Shown one piece after another: positions 15,883 to 22,704 of a stretch of DNA of 43,031 nucleotides. A program made the position numbers and the translations under genes. The DNA lies in NCBI GenBank assembly GCA_903895055.1, contig CAITSL010000035.1, forward strand, positions 1-43,031, written 5' to 3'. Under the pieces are notes generated by a model. That model had not been told where the DNA came from. It saw only the letters and a program-made list of their open reading frames with translations, and did not search any database. The stretch is from an uncultured bacterium (GTDB taxonomy: Bacteria > Patescibacteriota > Minisyncoccia > Phycocordibacterales > UBA9973). Each line of letters starts with the position of its first letter. The first letter of the stretch is position 1.

Positions 15883-16569
15883 TTATTTTTTGTAGATAGT
15901 AATTTTGGCGGACATGCCCGGTTTGAATTCCGGATGGGATGCGATATCAAAACGGATTTTGACATTAAATTGCTTCACTGACCTTTTGTCGGAGATATTG
16001 AAAACCACTCCACTTTCGTCAGAAATCGGACTTATTTCTTCCACTACCCCCTGAAATTTTTTACTGCCAAAGGCATCTACGGTAAAAGTAGCAATTTGCC
16101 CGACTCTAACCTCGGAGAGTCCTTTATTCTCGTCTATTTGGCCAACAACTGTTTCGTCGTCAGGATTCACCATTGAAACCACCGGGATCCCTGGAGAAAA
16201 AACTTGTCCTTCTTCGTGATTGACCGAGACGATAATTCCTCCGACTTTGGACACAATAGTTTCATTGCCGACTTTCGCCACCTCGGTATTCGGCTCTATC
16301 TCCTCTCCAACATTCACATAAATCTCATTGAGAATCCCCGCCGTGGTTGGGGAAAGATTGATAATCGGAACATCAATAAAAGAATTATCTATTTTTATTT
16401 GATTGCTTAAGATTCTCCAAAATATAAAAATTACCAAAAGGACCGCAATAAGCACCATCCCCGTGACACTCTGCACCCAGGGTTTGGAAAAAATACTTTT
16501 TTTTATCTCTTCTTCAAGTTTTTTTTCGATATCTTCTATGTCTTCAATTATTTTTTTTTCTTCATTCAT
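15883..16569 (-). CDS. HlyD/EmrA-like membrane fusion protein
   Basis: A 228-residue protein. A charged N-terminus rich in Glu/Lys is followed by one transmembrane helix (VTGMVLIAVLLVIFIFWRI, about residues 36-54) and a biotinyl-lipoyl/beta-barrel part (NLSPTTAGILNEIYVNVGEEIEPNTEVAKVG ... GKIIVSVNHEEGQVFSPGIPV). It ends with a barrel domain containing FKPGMSAKITIYKK. It lacks a long coiled hairpin. It lies 9 nt before the MFS gene and 6 nt after another adaptor, so it probably couples to that exporter at the membrane. Confidence 0.85.
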   Translation of the reverse strand: MNEEKKIIEDIEDIEKKLEEEIKKSIFSKPWVQSVTGMVLIAVLLVIFIFWRILSNQIKIDNSFIDVPIINLSPTTAGILNEIYVNVGEEIEPNTEVAKVGNETIVSKVGGIIVSVNHEEGQVFSPGIPVVSMVNPDDETVVGQIDENKGLSEVRVGQIATFTVDAFGSKKFQGVVEEISPISDESGVVFNISDKRSVKQFNVKIRFDIASHPEFKPGMSAKITIYKK

Positions 16570-16575
16570 TTGTTT

Positions 16576-17613
16576 TTATTGATTATTTATTTTTAAAATC
16601 ATGCTGATAACTCTCTGGTTAGCCGAGGCAATTTCTCCGACATTTAAATTTACCACTGTGATTAATCCATCTCCTGGGGCATAAATAAAATCATTCTTGT
16701 AAGCGCTTTCCGCCACCTGAAGCGCTCCCAAGACAGCAGTAACGTCTTCCGGCCGAGCAGTAGTTTGTTTCAAAACAAGAGCCGACTGTGCTTGGTTTAA
16801 GAAAGCAGTAGCGTTGGCAATTGTCTGGGTTTCCGTGGCGAGAGCATTTTGGTAAGCGTTTAGATTGGCCGTGTAACCGGGAGAGGCAGTATTTGGAATA
16901 CTAAGCATCCAGATAGTTCGGTCAACGGTATTCGAAAATTTAATAAAGAGTCCAGTATCCCCGATAGGTTGAGGTATTTCGGTACTCTCCATGCCAGTAG
17001 TTTCAATCAGGCCTGAAGTTTTAAAAGAAGTGCCACCAGAAGAATTGTAGGTATCAATAATAATCTGGCCTTCGGCATCCTTGAGATAAGTACCCGAAAT
17101 AACGGGAGGAGTTGCAGTGCTCAATCGATCATCAGTGGTGACAATAAAGCCAGAATTCAAAAGATTCTTCTTGGCATTTTTTACTAAAATATCTTGCTGT
17201 ATTTTTATCTGATCTAGTGCCACTTGGGCCGTTTTCACTTGGGCTTTGGCCACGTCTATGTCCGTGCTAGTGGCTCCATTTAAGACTTTCTCGTAGTTTG
17301 CTTTTGCGATTTCAAACGCCCCACTCACATCCGCAAAGTCTAGGTTTGCCAATATTTGACCTTTTTTGACTAAATCTCCAGATTTTATTAAAACAGCATT
17401 TACTCTGCCACTTTTTGGAAAAGCCAAATCAATTGTTTGACCATCTTCCCGAACCGTTCCAGTGGAAACGCCGGCTGTTTGGTTACCAATTTTATTTTTA
17501 GGAGCAAAACCGACAAACTGATAAACAAAAAATCCGGCAACCAGAGCAATCAAAAGCGTTATTGGAACAACAATTTTGGGGGATCCTATGATTTTTGTAA
17601 TTTTATTTTTCAT
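16576..17613 (-). CDS. HlyD-family secretion/efflux adaptor
   Basis: A 345-residue adaptor. It has an N-terminal anchor (IVVPITLLIALVAGFFVYQFVGF) and a split lipoyl domain (FPKSGRVNAVLIKSGDLVKKGQILANLDFADV near residues 70-100, YAPGDGLITVVNLNVGEIASANQRVISMI near the C-terminus). Between these lies a long helical hairpin with an inserted Ser/Thr/Gly-rich domain (about residues 150-250). It starts 4 nt after marR. With the 15883 and 14395 products it likely forms an EmrAB-like exporter; in a cell without an outer membrane its reach is unclear. Confidence 0.85.
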   Translation of the reverse strand: MKNKITKIIGSPKIVVPITLLIALVAGFFVYQFVGFAPKNKIGNQTAGVSTGTVREDGQTIDLAFPKSGRVNAVLIKSGDLVKKGQILANLDFADVSGAFEIAKANYEKVLNGATSTDIDVAKAQVKTAQVALDQIKIQQDILVKNAKKNLLNSGFIVTTDDRLSTATPPVISGTYLKDAEGQIIIDTYNSSGGTSFKTSGLIETTGMESTEIPQPIGDTGLFIKFSNTVDRTIWMLSIPNTASPGYTANLNAYQNALATETQTIANATAFLNQAQSALVLKQTTARPEDVTAVLGALQVAESAYKNDFIYAPGDGLITVVNLNVGEIASANQRVISMILKINNQ

Positions 17614-17617
17614 AATA

Positions 17618-18055
17618 TTATTTTTTATTTAAAATATTGATAACTCTGATTAATTCTTTTTTTTCTTTATTGTCCAATTTAGAAAAAATACTTTTCAAAA
17701 TCAAAATCTTTTTACTCTTAAAAGATTTGAAAAACTTCCATATGCCTTCAGTAAAAGTAATCCTTGTAATTCTTTTATCTTTAATGCTTTCTTCCCTTTT
17801 TAATAATTTCTTTTTGCAAAGTGTCTCAACTATCGTCGTGGCAGAAGGAGGCTTCACTTGTAAGTGTTCTGCAATATCTTTCATGGTCGGATTTTTATGT
17901 TCAACCACAAAGTGCAACACCTCCATTTGGGAAACAGAAAGCCCAAATTCCTTAGATTTCTTACGTAATTCATTTACCACTCGGTAATGAAAAGAGATAA
18001 TAGAATCTTCAAATTCCTTTTCGAGCTTGTAATTACTTTGTTTTTTAAGGGTCAT
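17618..18055 (-). CDS. MarR-family transcriptional regulator
   Basis: A 145-residue winged-helix protein. SVSQMEVLHFVVEHKNPTMKDIAEHLQVKPPSATTIVETLCKKKLLKREESIKDKRITRITFTEGI is the MarR DNA-binding region with the wing (D-K-R) intact. It is the first gene of the operon that encodes two adaptors and an MFS pump. A 21-bp palindrome lies between its promoter and its ATG, so it probably represses its own operon and is released by a small-molecule ligand, as known for EmrR/MarR systems. Confidence 0.93.
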   Translation of the reverse strand: MTLKKQSNYKLEKEFEDSIISFHYRVVNELRKKSKEFGLSVSQMEVLHFVVEHKNPTMKDIAEHLQVKPPSATTIVETLCKKKLLKREESIKDKRITRITFTEGIWKFFKSFKSKKILILKSIFSKLDNKEKKELIRVINILNKK

Positions 18056-18062
18056 ATATATA

Positions 18063-18083
18063 ATAGTTAGTTTAACTAACTAT
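18063..18083 (-). promoter_or_regulatory. Candidate MarR operator (21-bp palindrome)
   Basis: Perfect 10-bp arms, ATAGTTAGTT and AACTAACTAT, surround a single central base. It lies 7 nt downstream of the -10 box, covering the expected transcription start, and ends 8 nt before the marR ATG region. Size, symmetry and location fit a MarR-dimer operator. Binding is inferred from position. Confidence 0.8.
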
Positions 18084-18089
18084 CTTATG

Positions 18090-18118
18090 AGTATAGTAAA
18101 ATAAACATGATATGTCAA
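18090..18118 (-). promoter_or_regulatory. Sigma70-type promoter of the marR-efflux operon
   Basis: On the minus strand: TTGACA at 18113-18118 (perfect -35), a 17-nt spacer, and TATACT at 18090-18095 (5 of 6 match). This is the best consensus promoter in the window. Unlike most promoters here it leaves a leader of about 28 nt, which is filled by the operator. Confidence 0.9.
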
Positions 18119-18124
18119 TGAAGA

Positions 18125-18685
18125 TTATTTATAGTCAGGACCTTCTTCCTTTATACCAAATTTATAGTTTGAAAGTCTTGCAAATGCATAAAGCAGACTT
18201 GAAAGACGATTTAGATATGCTTTTGTAAAATCACTTATTTGTATTTTGCCTTCGTCGGCTACTCCGATTACTCTCCTCTCTGCCCGACGGGCAATCGTGC
18301 GAGCAATATCGAAAAATACGGCGATTTCAGAGCCTCCAGAAATAAAGAAGGTTTTTATCGGCGGAAGTTCTTTTTCTATCCAATCGATAACTACTTCTAT
18401 TTCTTTTATTTTATCTTCCGTGATAGACATTGCGGATCCAGCAACTTCAGCTTGAATGATAAAAAGATTTTTCTGTGTCTCATGTATAACTTTTGAAAAA
18501 GACTCCCCACTAGGTAAAATTAATTTATCTTTATCCCTTTCAGACAAAACTTTACAAATTCCCAAGAAAGAATTTATTTCATCGAGCGACCCCAGCGCTT
18601 CGGCAATAGCCGAACTTTTTGAAATTCGTTGATCGCAACCAAACGTCTTAGTTGTTCCATTGTCCCCTTTGCGTGTGTATAACAT
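18125..18685 (-). CDS. PduO-type cob(I)alamin adenosyltransferase
   Basis: A 186-residue protein with the PduO family pattern: MLYTRKGDNGTTKTFG at the N-terminus (ATP-binding TRkGDkGtT), EALGSLDEINSFLGI, FFISGGSEIAVFFDIARTIARRAERRV (the RTxxRRAER motif) and AYLNRLSSLLYAFAR. The family transfers the adenosyl group of ATP to cob(I)alamin to make adenosylcobalamin. No cobalamin-dependent enzyme or other B12 gene is in the window. A TTTACA-17-TATATT promoter ends 6 nt before the ATG. Confidence 0.92.
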   Translation of the reverse strand: MLYTRKGDNGTTKTFGCDQRISKSSAIAEALGSLDEINSFLGICKVLSERDKDKLILPSGESFSKVIHETQKNLFIIQAEVAGSAMSITEDKIKEIEVVIDWIEKELPPIKTFFISGGSEIAVFFDIARTIARRAERRVIGVADEGKIQISDFTKAYLNRLSSLLYAFARLSNYKFGIKEEGPDYK

Positions 18686-18691
18686 ATATCA

Positions 18692-18720
18692 AATATACTC
18701 CGTCTCAAATTTTTTGTAAA
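18692..18720 (-). promoter_or_regulatory. Promoter of the adenosyltransferase gene (leaderless)
   Basis: On the minus strand: TTTACA at 18715-18720, a 17-nt spacer and TATATT at 18692-18697, ending 6 nt before the ATG at 18685. Both boxes match consensus at five of six positions or nearly so, and the start of transcription should fall on or near the start codon. Confidence 0.75.
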
Positions 18721-18772
18721 ATAAATCGTCTTGTCCACTATCTCTGCATATGCAAAGTTAGTAGACATAGTA

Positions 18773-19351
18773 TTATACTTTTATTCCAAACTTTTTTAGC
18801 GTTTTCATTACGGTGTCCACTGGAAGACCTATAACATTATCTGCATCCCCTTCTATTTTTTGAATAAATCCGCGTGCTTCAATGTCTCGTAAGGTAAATG
18901 CTCCCGCGTATTTCAAGGGTTTCCCATTTTTTATATATTCTTTAATCATTTTTGGGGATAACTTTTTAAAAGTTAATTTTGTTTCAACTGCTTTGGAAAT
19001 TATATTCCCATTTTTTGTATCTATTATCGTAAAACCAGTAAAAGCCGAAAGCGTATGCCCGCTTAATTGATTTAGCATTTCAAATGCTTTCTTTTTTATA
19101 TACGGTTTCCCAAAAATTTTACTTTTGAAACAAGCAATAGTGTCTGCAGAAACGATAATTGCATTTTTATATTTAGGAGCAACCGATTTTGCTTTTCCTT
19201 TTGATAAAAATTTCACAAGTTTATCTGGAGGTAGTGGTAAGGTCATATCTTCCACATAATCACTTGAAACCACCTCAAACTTCAGTCCGGTCTTTTCCAA
19301 TAATTCTTTTCGTTTAATCGAAGTCGAAGCTAAAATTATTTTGCGTTTCAT
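18773..19351 (-). CDS. maf: Maf-family nucleoside triphosphate pyrophosphatase
   Basis: A 192-residue protein. ILASTSIKRKELLEKTGLKFEVVSSDYVED is the conserved Maf N-terminus (S-x-S/R-R-x-x-L-L). IIVSADTIACFKSKIFGKP (S-A-D-T), LSGHTLSAFTGFTII and YAGAFTLRDIEARGFIQKIEGDADNVIGLPVDTVMKTL complete the active site. Maf proteins hydrolyse dTTP/UTP or modified nucleotides to monophosphates, a house-cleaning role. Slightly short of the usual length, but all motifs are present. The gene starts 18 nt after tRNA-Leu. Confidence 0.94.
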   Translation of the reverse strand: MKRKIILASTSIKRKELLEKTGLKFEVVSSDYVEDMTLPLPPDKLVKFLSKGKAKSVAPKYKNAIIVSADTIACFKSKIFGKPYIKKKAFEMLNQLSGHTLSAFTGFTIIDTKNGNIISKAVETKLTFKKLSPKMIKEYIKNGKPLKYAGAFTLRDIEARGFIQKIEGDADNVIGLPVDTVMKTLKKFGIKV

Positions 19352-19369
19352 ATTTTAATTTTAAATTTG

Positions 19370-19452
19370 TGCCCAGGGGGGGACTTGAACCCCCACGGCT
19401 TGCGCCATACGCACCTCAAGCGTACATGGTTACCAAGTTACATCACCTGGGC
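19370..19452 (-). tRNA. tRNA-Leu (GAG)
   Basis: A class II cloverleaf on the minus strand: acceptor GCCCAGG/CCTGGGC, anticodon stem TACGC/GCGTA with loop TTGAGGT (anticodon GAG), a long variable arm (TGGCGCAAGCCG) and T-arm GGGGG-TTCAAGT-CCCCC. The discriminator is A and no CCA is encoded. There is no intron. The LAGLIDADG endonuclease gene ends one base upstream of its 5' end. Confidence 0.95.
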
Positions 19453-19453
19453 A

Positions 19454-20137
19454 TCATTTTACCAAATATTTTTGCTGCTGTTTTTTCTCTATTTCTAACG
19501 CTTTCCCAATTTTTATTCGTTTTCGCGATAAACAAATAACATTCGGATTATAGTACATTTTCTTGATTATTTCCATTGCTTCTTTTTTTGCATACTTTAG
19601 TTGATAATATCCATTTTTTTTAAAAGCAGTGGTAATATGACCTTTCACTTTTATTTTGTTTTCTAATTCTTGTTGTAACCAATTAATGTGCTTCTTGCTT
19701 CCAGAAACAAATTCCAAATAAAACATATGACTGGATCGCCATCTTGGGTCCCAATATGAATAAAAACACCCATCCCCGTCAAAACACCCTCGCAAAAAAT
19801 CAAAAAAATATTTATTGGATATCTTTATTTTACCCATGGTCAATGATTTCTTCGGGGTAAGCCCGATAGACAAAAGAAAATCATAGAAAAATCTATTTTT
19901 AAATTGTATTCTTAAGTACTCATCTCCTTTAACATTCCACTTACTTCCTACTTTAAAATCAACTCCTACGCATTTAGAAAAATTCAATAATTGTTCCCTA
20001 TCTTTGGAAGTCAGGTCAATCAAAAGTCCATCATTAGCCAAGCATCCATCTGTGGCAATCAAGCCAATTGCATAAGCTAAATTTGCACTCCATGTTTCAT
20101 TTATTATCCTTTTCGGTTGTGGTCCCCTCTTCCCCAT
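19454..20137 (-). CDS. Free-standing LAGLIDADG homing endonuclease-like protein
   Basis: A 227-residue protein with two LAGLIDADG-type helices about 100 residues apart: LAYAIGLIATDGCLANDG near residues 20-37 and FFDFLRGCFDGDGCFYS near 111-127. The acidic residues that bind metal (D at the end of each helix) are present. Each repeat is followed by beta-strand-rich DNA-binding segments (LRIQFKNRFFYDFLLSIGL; YLEFVSGSKKHINWLQQEL). Such enzymes cut long sites and spread themselves or introns. The gene abuts tRNA-Leu, has its own promoter, and is not inside an intron or intein. Confidence 0.85.
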   Translation of the reverse strand: MGKRGPQPKRIINETWSANLAYAIGLIATDGCLANDGLLIDLTSKDREQLLNFSKCVGVDFKVGSKWNVKGDEYLRIQFKNRFFYDFLLSIGLTPKKSLTMGKIKISNKYFFDFLRGCFDGDGCFYSYWDPRWRSSHMFYLEFVSGSKKHINWLQQELENKIKVKGHITTAFKKNGYYQLKYAKKEAMEIIKKMYYNPNVICLSRKRIKIGKALEIEKKQQQKYLVK

Positions 20138-20143
20138 CCCTAT

Positions 20144-20172
20144 ATTATATCACCTCAAGGACATAGCGTCTA
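20144..20172 (-). promoter_or_regulatory. Promoter of the LAGLIDADG gene (leaderless)
   Basis: On the minus strand an extended -10, TGA-TATAAT (box 20144-20149), ends 6 nt before the ATG at 20137. TAGACG at 20167-20172 lies 17 nt upstream of the -10 box and matches the -35 consensus at 4 of 6 bases. Confidence 0.7.
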
Positions 20173-20187
20173 CTAATTATTTGATAC

Positions 20188-20206
20188 AAAAAAATACCTT
20201 TCGGTA
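20188..20206 (-). terminator. Intrinsic terminator after rplS
   Basis: On the minus strand, a TACC-GAAA-GGTA tetraloop hairpin (20195-20206) is followed at once by seven T (20188-20194). It lies 22 nt after the rplS stop. The stem is only 4 bp, but the stable GNRA-type loop and U-tract support a terminator ending the glmS-rplS transcript. Confidence 0.65.
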
Positions 20207-20227
20207 AAAAGATATTTCTTTTATTTT

Positions 20228-20647
20228 TTATTCTTTAGTTTCAGCTGGAACTTCTGCTTCCATAGTTTCATCACCTTCCTCAACATTGTTCGCCACGGAA
20301 CGTAATTTTCGGCGGACATCTTTTACTGCTTTGGTTCGGACATAATAGAGTTTTGACCTGCGAGCGCGAGATTTCTTGGTTATTTCAATTTTATCGATAC
20401 TTGGAGAAAACAAAGGAAAAATCCTTTCTACTCCGACACCAGAAGCTACTCTTCTAACAGTAAAAGTCGCACCAATTTCTTTGCCATGTTTTCGAGCAAG
20501 AACTAAGCCTTCAAAAGCCTGAAGACGAGTTTTACCTTTTTCGTCTAATATTTTAGACCAAACCCGAACAGTGTCCCCCGCGTGAAAATCGAGATTACTA
20601 CGAGCTTCTATGTCTACTCCGCTTAATTTATTTTTTGCAATTGCCAT
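20228..20647 (-). CDS. rplS: 50S ribosomal protein L19 (bL19)
   Basis: A 139-residue L19. It has the core FHAGDTVRVWSKILDEKGKTRLQAFEGLVLARKHG, TFTVRRVASGVGVERIFPLFSPSIDKIEI and RSKLYYVR blocks. L19 sits at the 30S-50S interface. The acidic C-terminal tail (EEGDETMEAEVPAETKE) is an extension beyond the core. The ATG at 20647 (MAIAKNKLSG) is chosen over an in-frame ATG at 20683 because the extra residues do not match the family. It is 38 nt after kbl on the same strand. Confidence 0.96.
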   Translation of the reverse strand: MAIAKNKLSGVDIEARSNLDFHAGDTVRVWSKILDEKGKTRLQAFEGLVLARKHGKEIGATFTVRRVASGVGVERIFPLFSPSIDKIEITKKSRARRSKLYYVRTKAVKDVRRKLRSVANNVEEGDETMEAEVPAETKE

Positions 20648-20685
20648 GGAGAGTACTTTAGCATAAAACTTCCTCTGGAGCAAAT

Positions 20686-21912
20686 TTAAATAATCTTCAT
20701 TTCTTTACCAACTTCTGAAAGAATTGAAAGAGCACGATCTATTTGATCTTTGGTATGAGCCGCAGAAACTTGGAAACGTAGTCGCGCGGTCCCTTCCGGT
20801 ACTACCGGGAACCATAAGCCCACCACGTAGAGTCCTTTTTCCAAAAGTTTTTTACTCATCTCTTGCGTTTTTGCCGCATCACCCAACATCACCGGCACAA
20901 TCGGATGAATTCCGTCTAAAACTTCAAAGCCTAATTTTTTCGCTCCACGTCTGAAATATTCTGAATTTTCTTTTACTTTAGTTAGGAGCTCTGGTTTTTC
21001 TTTCAATAAATCGAGCGCTTTAATAGAAGCAATAACTACAGCTGGGGGTACGGAATTTGAAAAAAGATAAGTGCGAGATTTTTGACGAAGCAATTCTATG
21101 ATATCTTTTCTGCCGGCAATATATCCACCTACCGCTCCCCCGAGCGCTTTGCCAAAAGTTCCGGAAAGAATATCAACTTTCCCATGTAAATTAAAATGTT
21201 CCGGTGTGCCAGCGCCAGTTTTACCAAGTACCCCTATCGCATGCGCATCATCAACAAAGAGAAGAGCTTCATATTTTTCAGAAATTTCTTTTATTTTTGG
21301 CAAATCTGCTAAATACCCTTCCATAGAAAATACGCCATCCGTCACAATTATTTTAAAGCGATAATTTTTTTCTTTATCTTCTTCAAGCATTTGCTCTAAA
21401 ATTCCTAGGTCACCATGTTTATAAATTCTTTTTACCACCGATTCTTTTTTACAAAGTTTAAAAGCATCAATAATACTCGCGTGATTGAGTTCGTCGCTAT
21501 AAATGGCATCCAAGTGAGTCTCCTCGCCTCCAAATGATTCATTGGTAAGACTGGCAAAAAAACCAAGATTCGCCATAAAATTCGTAGAATATAAAATCGC
21601 ATCTTCCACTCCCAAAAATTCTGCTAGCTTTTTTTCTAATGTTTTATGCACTGTCTCTGTCCCGGCGATAAAACGCACCGAGGAAAGCCCAAAACCATAG
21701 GAATCTAAGGCTTTTTTGGCGCTTTCAACAATATCCCTATTATTTGCCAATCCAAGATAATTATTTGAAGCGAACATTAAAACTTTTTTGTTTTCGATTT
21801 TCACTTCTGCCTCTTGCGCACCCCCTAATTCCCTTTCCACTTTAAATTTACCAGCCAATTTTAGGTTTTCTAATTCTTTTTTTATATCTTCATTTAGTTT
21901 TTTTGAATACAT
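20686..21912 (-). CDS. kbl: Glycine C-acetyltransferase (2-amino-3-ketobutyrate CoA ligase)
   Basis: A 408-residue alpha-oxoamine synthase. It matches KBL closely: FASNNYLGLANNRDIVESAKKALDSYGFGLSSVRFIAGT, SDELNHASIIDAFKLCK, TDGVFSMEGYLADLP, VDDAHAIGVLGKTGAGTPEH and the PLP-lysine motif SGTFGKALGGAVGGY. KBL converts 2-amino-3-ketobutyrate and CoA to glycine and acetyl-CoA; it normally works after threonine dehydrogenase, which is not in the window. The related BioF or serine palmitoyltransferase functions are less likely given the RFIAGT and IPVMLGD segments. It lies in the glmS-rplS run. Confidence 0.85.
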   Translation of the reverse strand: MYSKKLNEDIKKELENLKLAGKFKVERELGGAQEAEVKIENKKVLMFASNNYLGLANNRDIVESAKKALDSYGFGLSSVRFIAGTETVHKTLEKKLAEFLGVEDAILYSTNFMANLGFFASLTNESFGGEETHLDAIYSDELNHASIIDAFKLCKKESVVKRIYKHGDLGILEQMLEEDKEKNYRFKIIVTDGVFSMEGYLADLPKIKEISEKYEALLFVDDAHAIGVLGKTGAGTPEHFNLHGKVDILSGTFGKALGGAVGGYIAGRKDIIELLRQKSRTYLFSNSVPPAVVIASIKALDLLKEKPELLTKVKENSEYFRRGAKKLGFEVLDGIHPIVPVMLGDAAKTQEMSKKLLEKGLYVVGLWFPVVPEGTARLRFQVSAAHTKDQIDRALSILSEVGKEMKII

Positions 21913-21920
21913 AGAATAAT

Positions 21921-22703
21921 TTATAAAAATGATAATTTCCCCTTTTTTACTTTCGCCAATTTTCGATCTTTGGCTGTTTCTTTAAAAAGTTTTTCAAAAT
22001 GCTTTTGGTCGGCATCGGTAAATTTAACATCTCTTCTTATCGCCATCACTTTTTGAATTTTTATTGATAATTCAAGTGGAATTTCATATAAATTTCCAGC
22101 TGAAACATGACTTGTGAAAGCTGGGATATCTTCCGTGACTGTGCCATATAAATGAGCACTTGCTCCAATTGTTTTTCCACAAAATATTGAAGTATTTAAG
22201 GCTGTTTTCACATAATCCCCCATAATACAACCTAAAAATTGCATCCCAGTATCTACACCATTCATTTTTATCGTCGTATAAGTATTTTTCAAATTTGAAA
22301 CACTTGTTCCAGCACCAATATTTACCCATGACCCAATGTAGGAATGTCCTAAAAATCCATAATGCTGTTTATTTGAATACTCTCTCATTATTGTATGTTC
22401 TATCTCACCACCGATTTTACAAACATCTCCAATACGAGAACAAGATATTTCAGCAAAACTATTTATGATACAATTTTTGCCAATCAAAAGTGGCCCTCGT
22501 AAAATACTATTAGCTTTTATCTTTGTATTGTCGCCGATTAAAATTAATCCACCACTTGCATCAAAAAAAACATTGGGCTCTACCTGAACATTTTTACCAA
22601 AATACACCCCCGTTTTTATTTTTTTCTTCCCCTTAATTAAAATCGATAAATCTTTTTCAAGATTTTGTTTTAAATTTATTATTTTATCTAAATATTTTTC
22701 CAT
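21921..22703 (-). CDS. Left-handed beta-helix protein, GlmU C-terminal-like
   Basis: A 260-residue protein made largely of hexapeptide repeats (for example VFFDASGGLILIGDNTKIKANSILRGPLLIGKNCIINSFAEIS), followed by GEIEHTIMREYSNKQHYGFLGHSYIGSWVNIGAGTSVSNLKNTYTTIKMNG. That segment resembles the acyltransferase half of GlmU-like sugar nucleotidyltransferases. There is no N-terminal nucleotidyltransferase domain. It lies 1 nt after glmS, so a role in glucosamine-phosphate acetylation is plausible; activity is inferred. A C-terminal Lys-rich helix completes it. Confidence 0.75.
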   Translation of the reverse strand: MEKYLDKIINLKQNLEKDLSILIKGKKKIKTGVYFGKNVQVEPNVFFDASGGLILIGDNTKIKANSILRGPLLIGKNCIINSFAEISCSRIGDVCKIGGEIEHTIMREYSNKQHYGFLGHSYIGSWVNIGAGTSVSNLKNTYTTIKMNGVDTGMQFLGCIMGDYVKTALNTSIFCGKTIGASAHLYGTVTEDIPAFTSHVSAGNLYEIPLELSIKIQKVMAIRRDVKFTDADQKHFEKLFKETAKDRKLAKVKKGKLSFL

Positions 22704-22704
22704 A

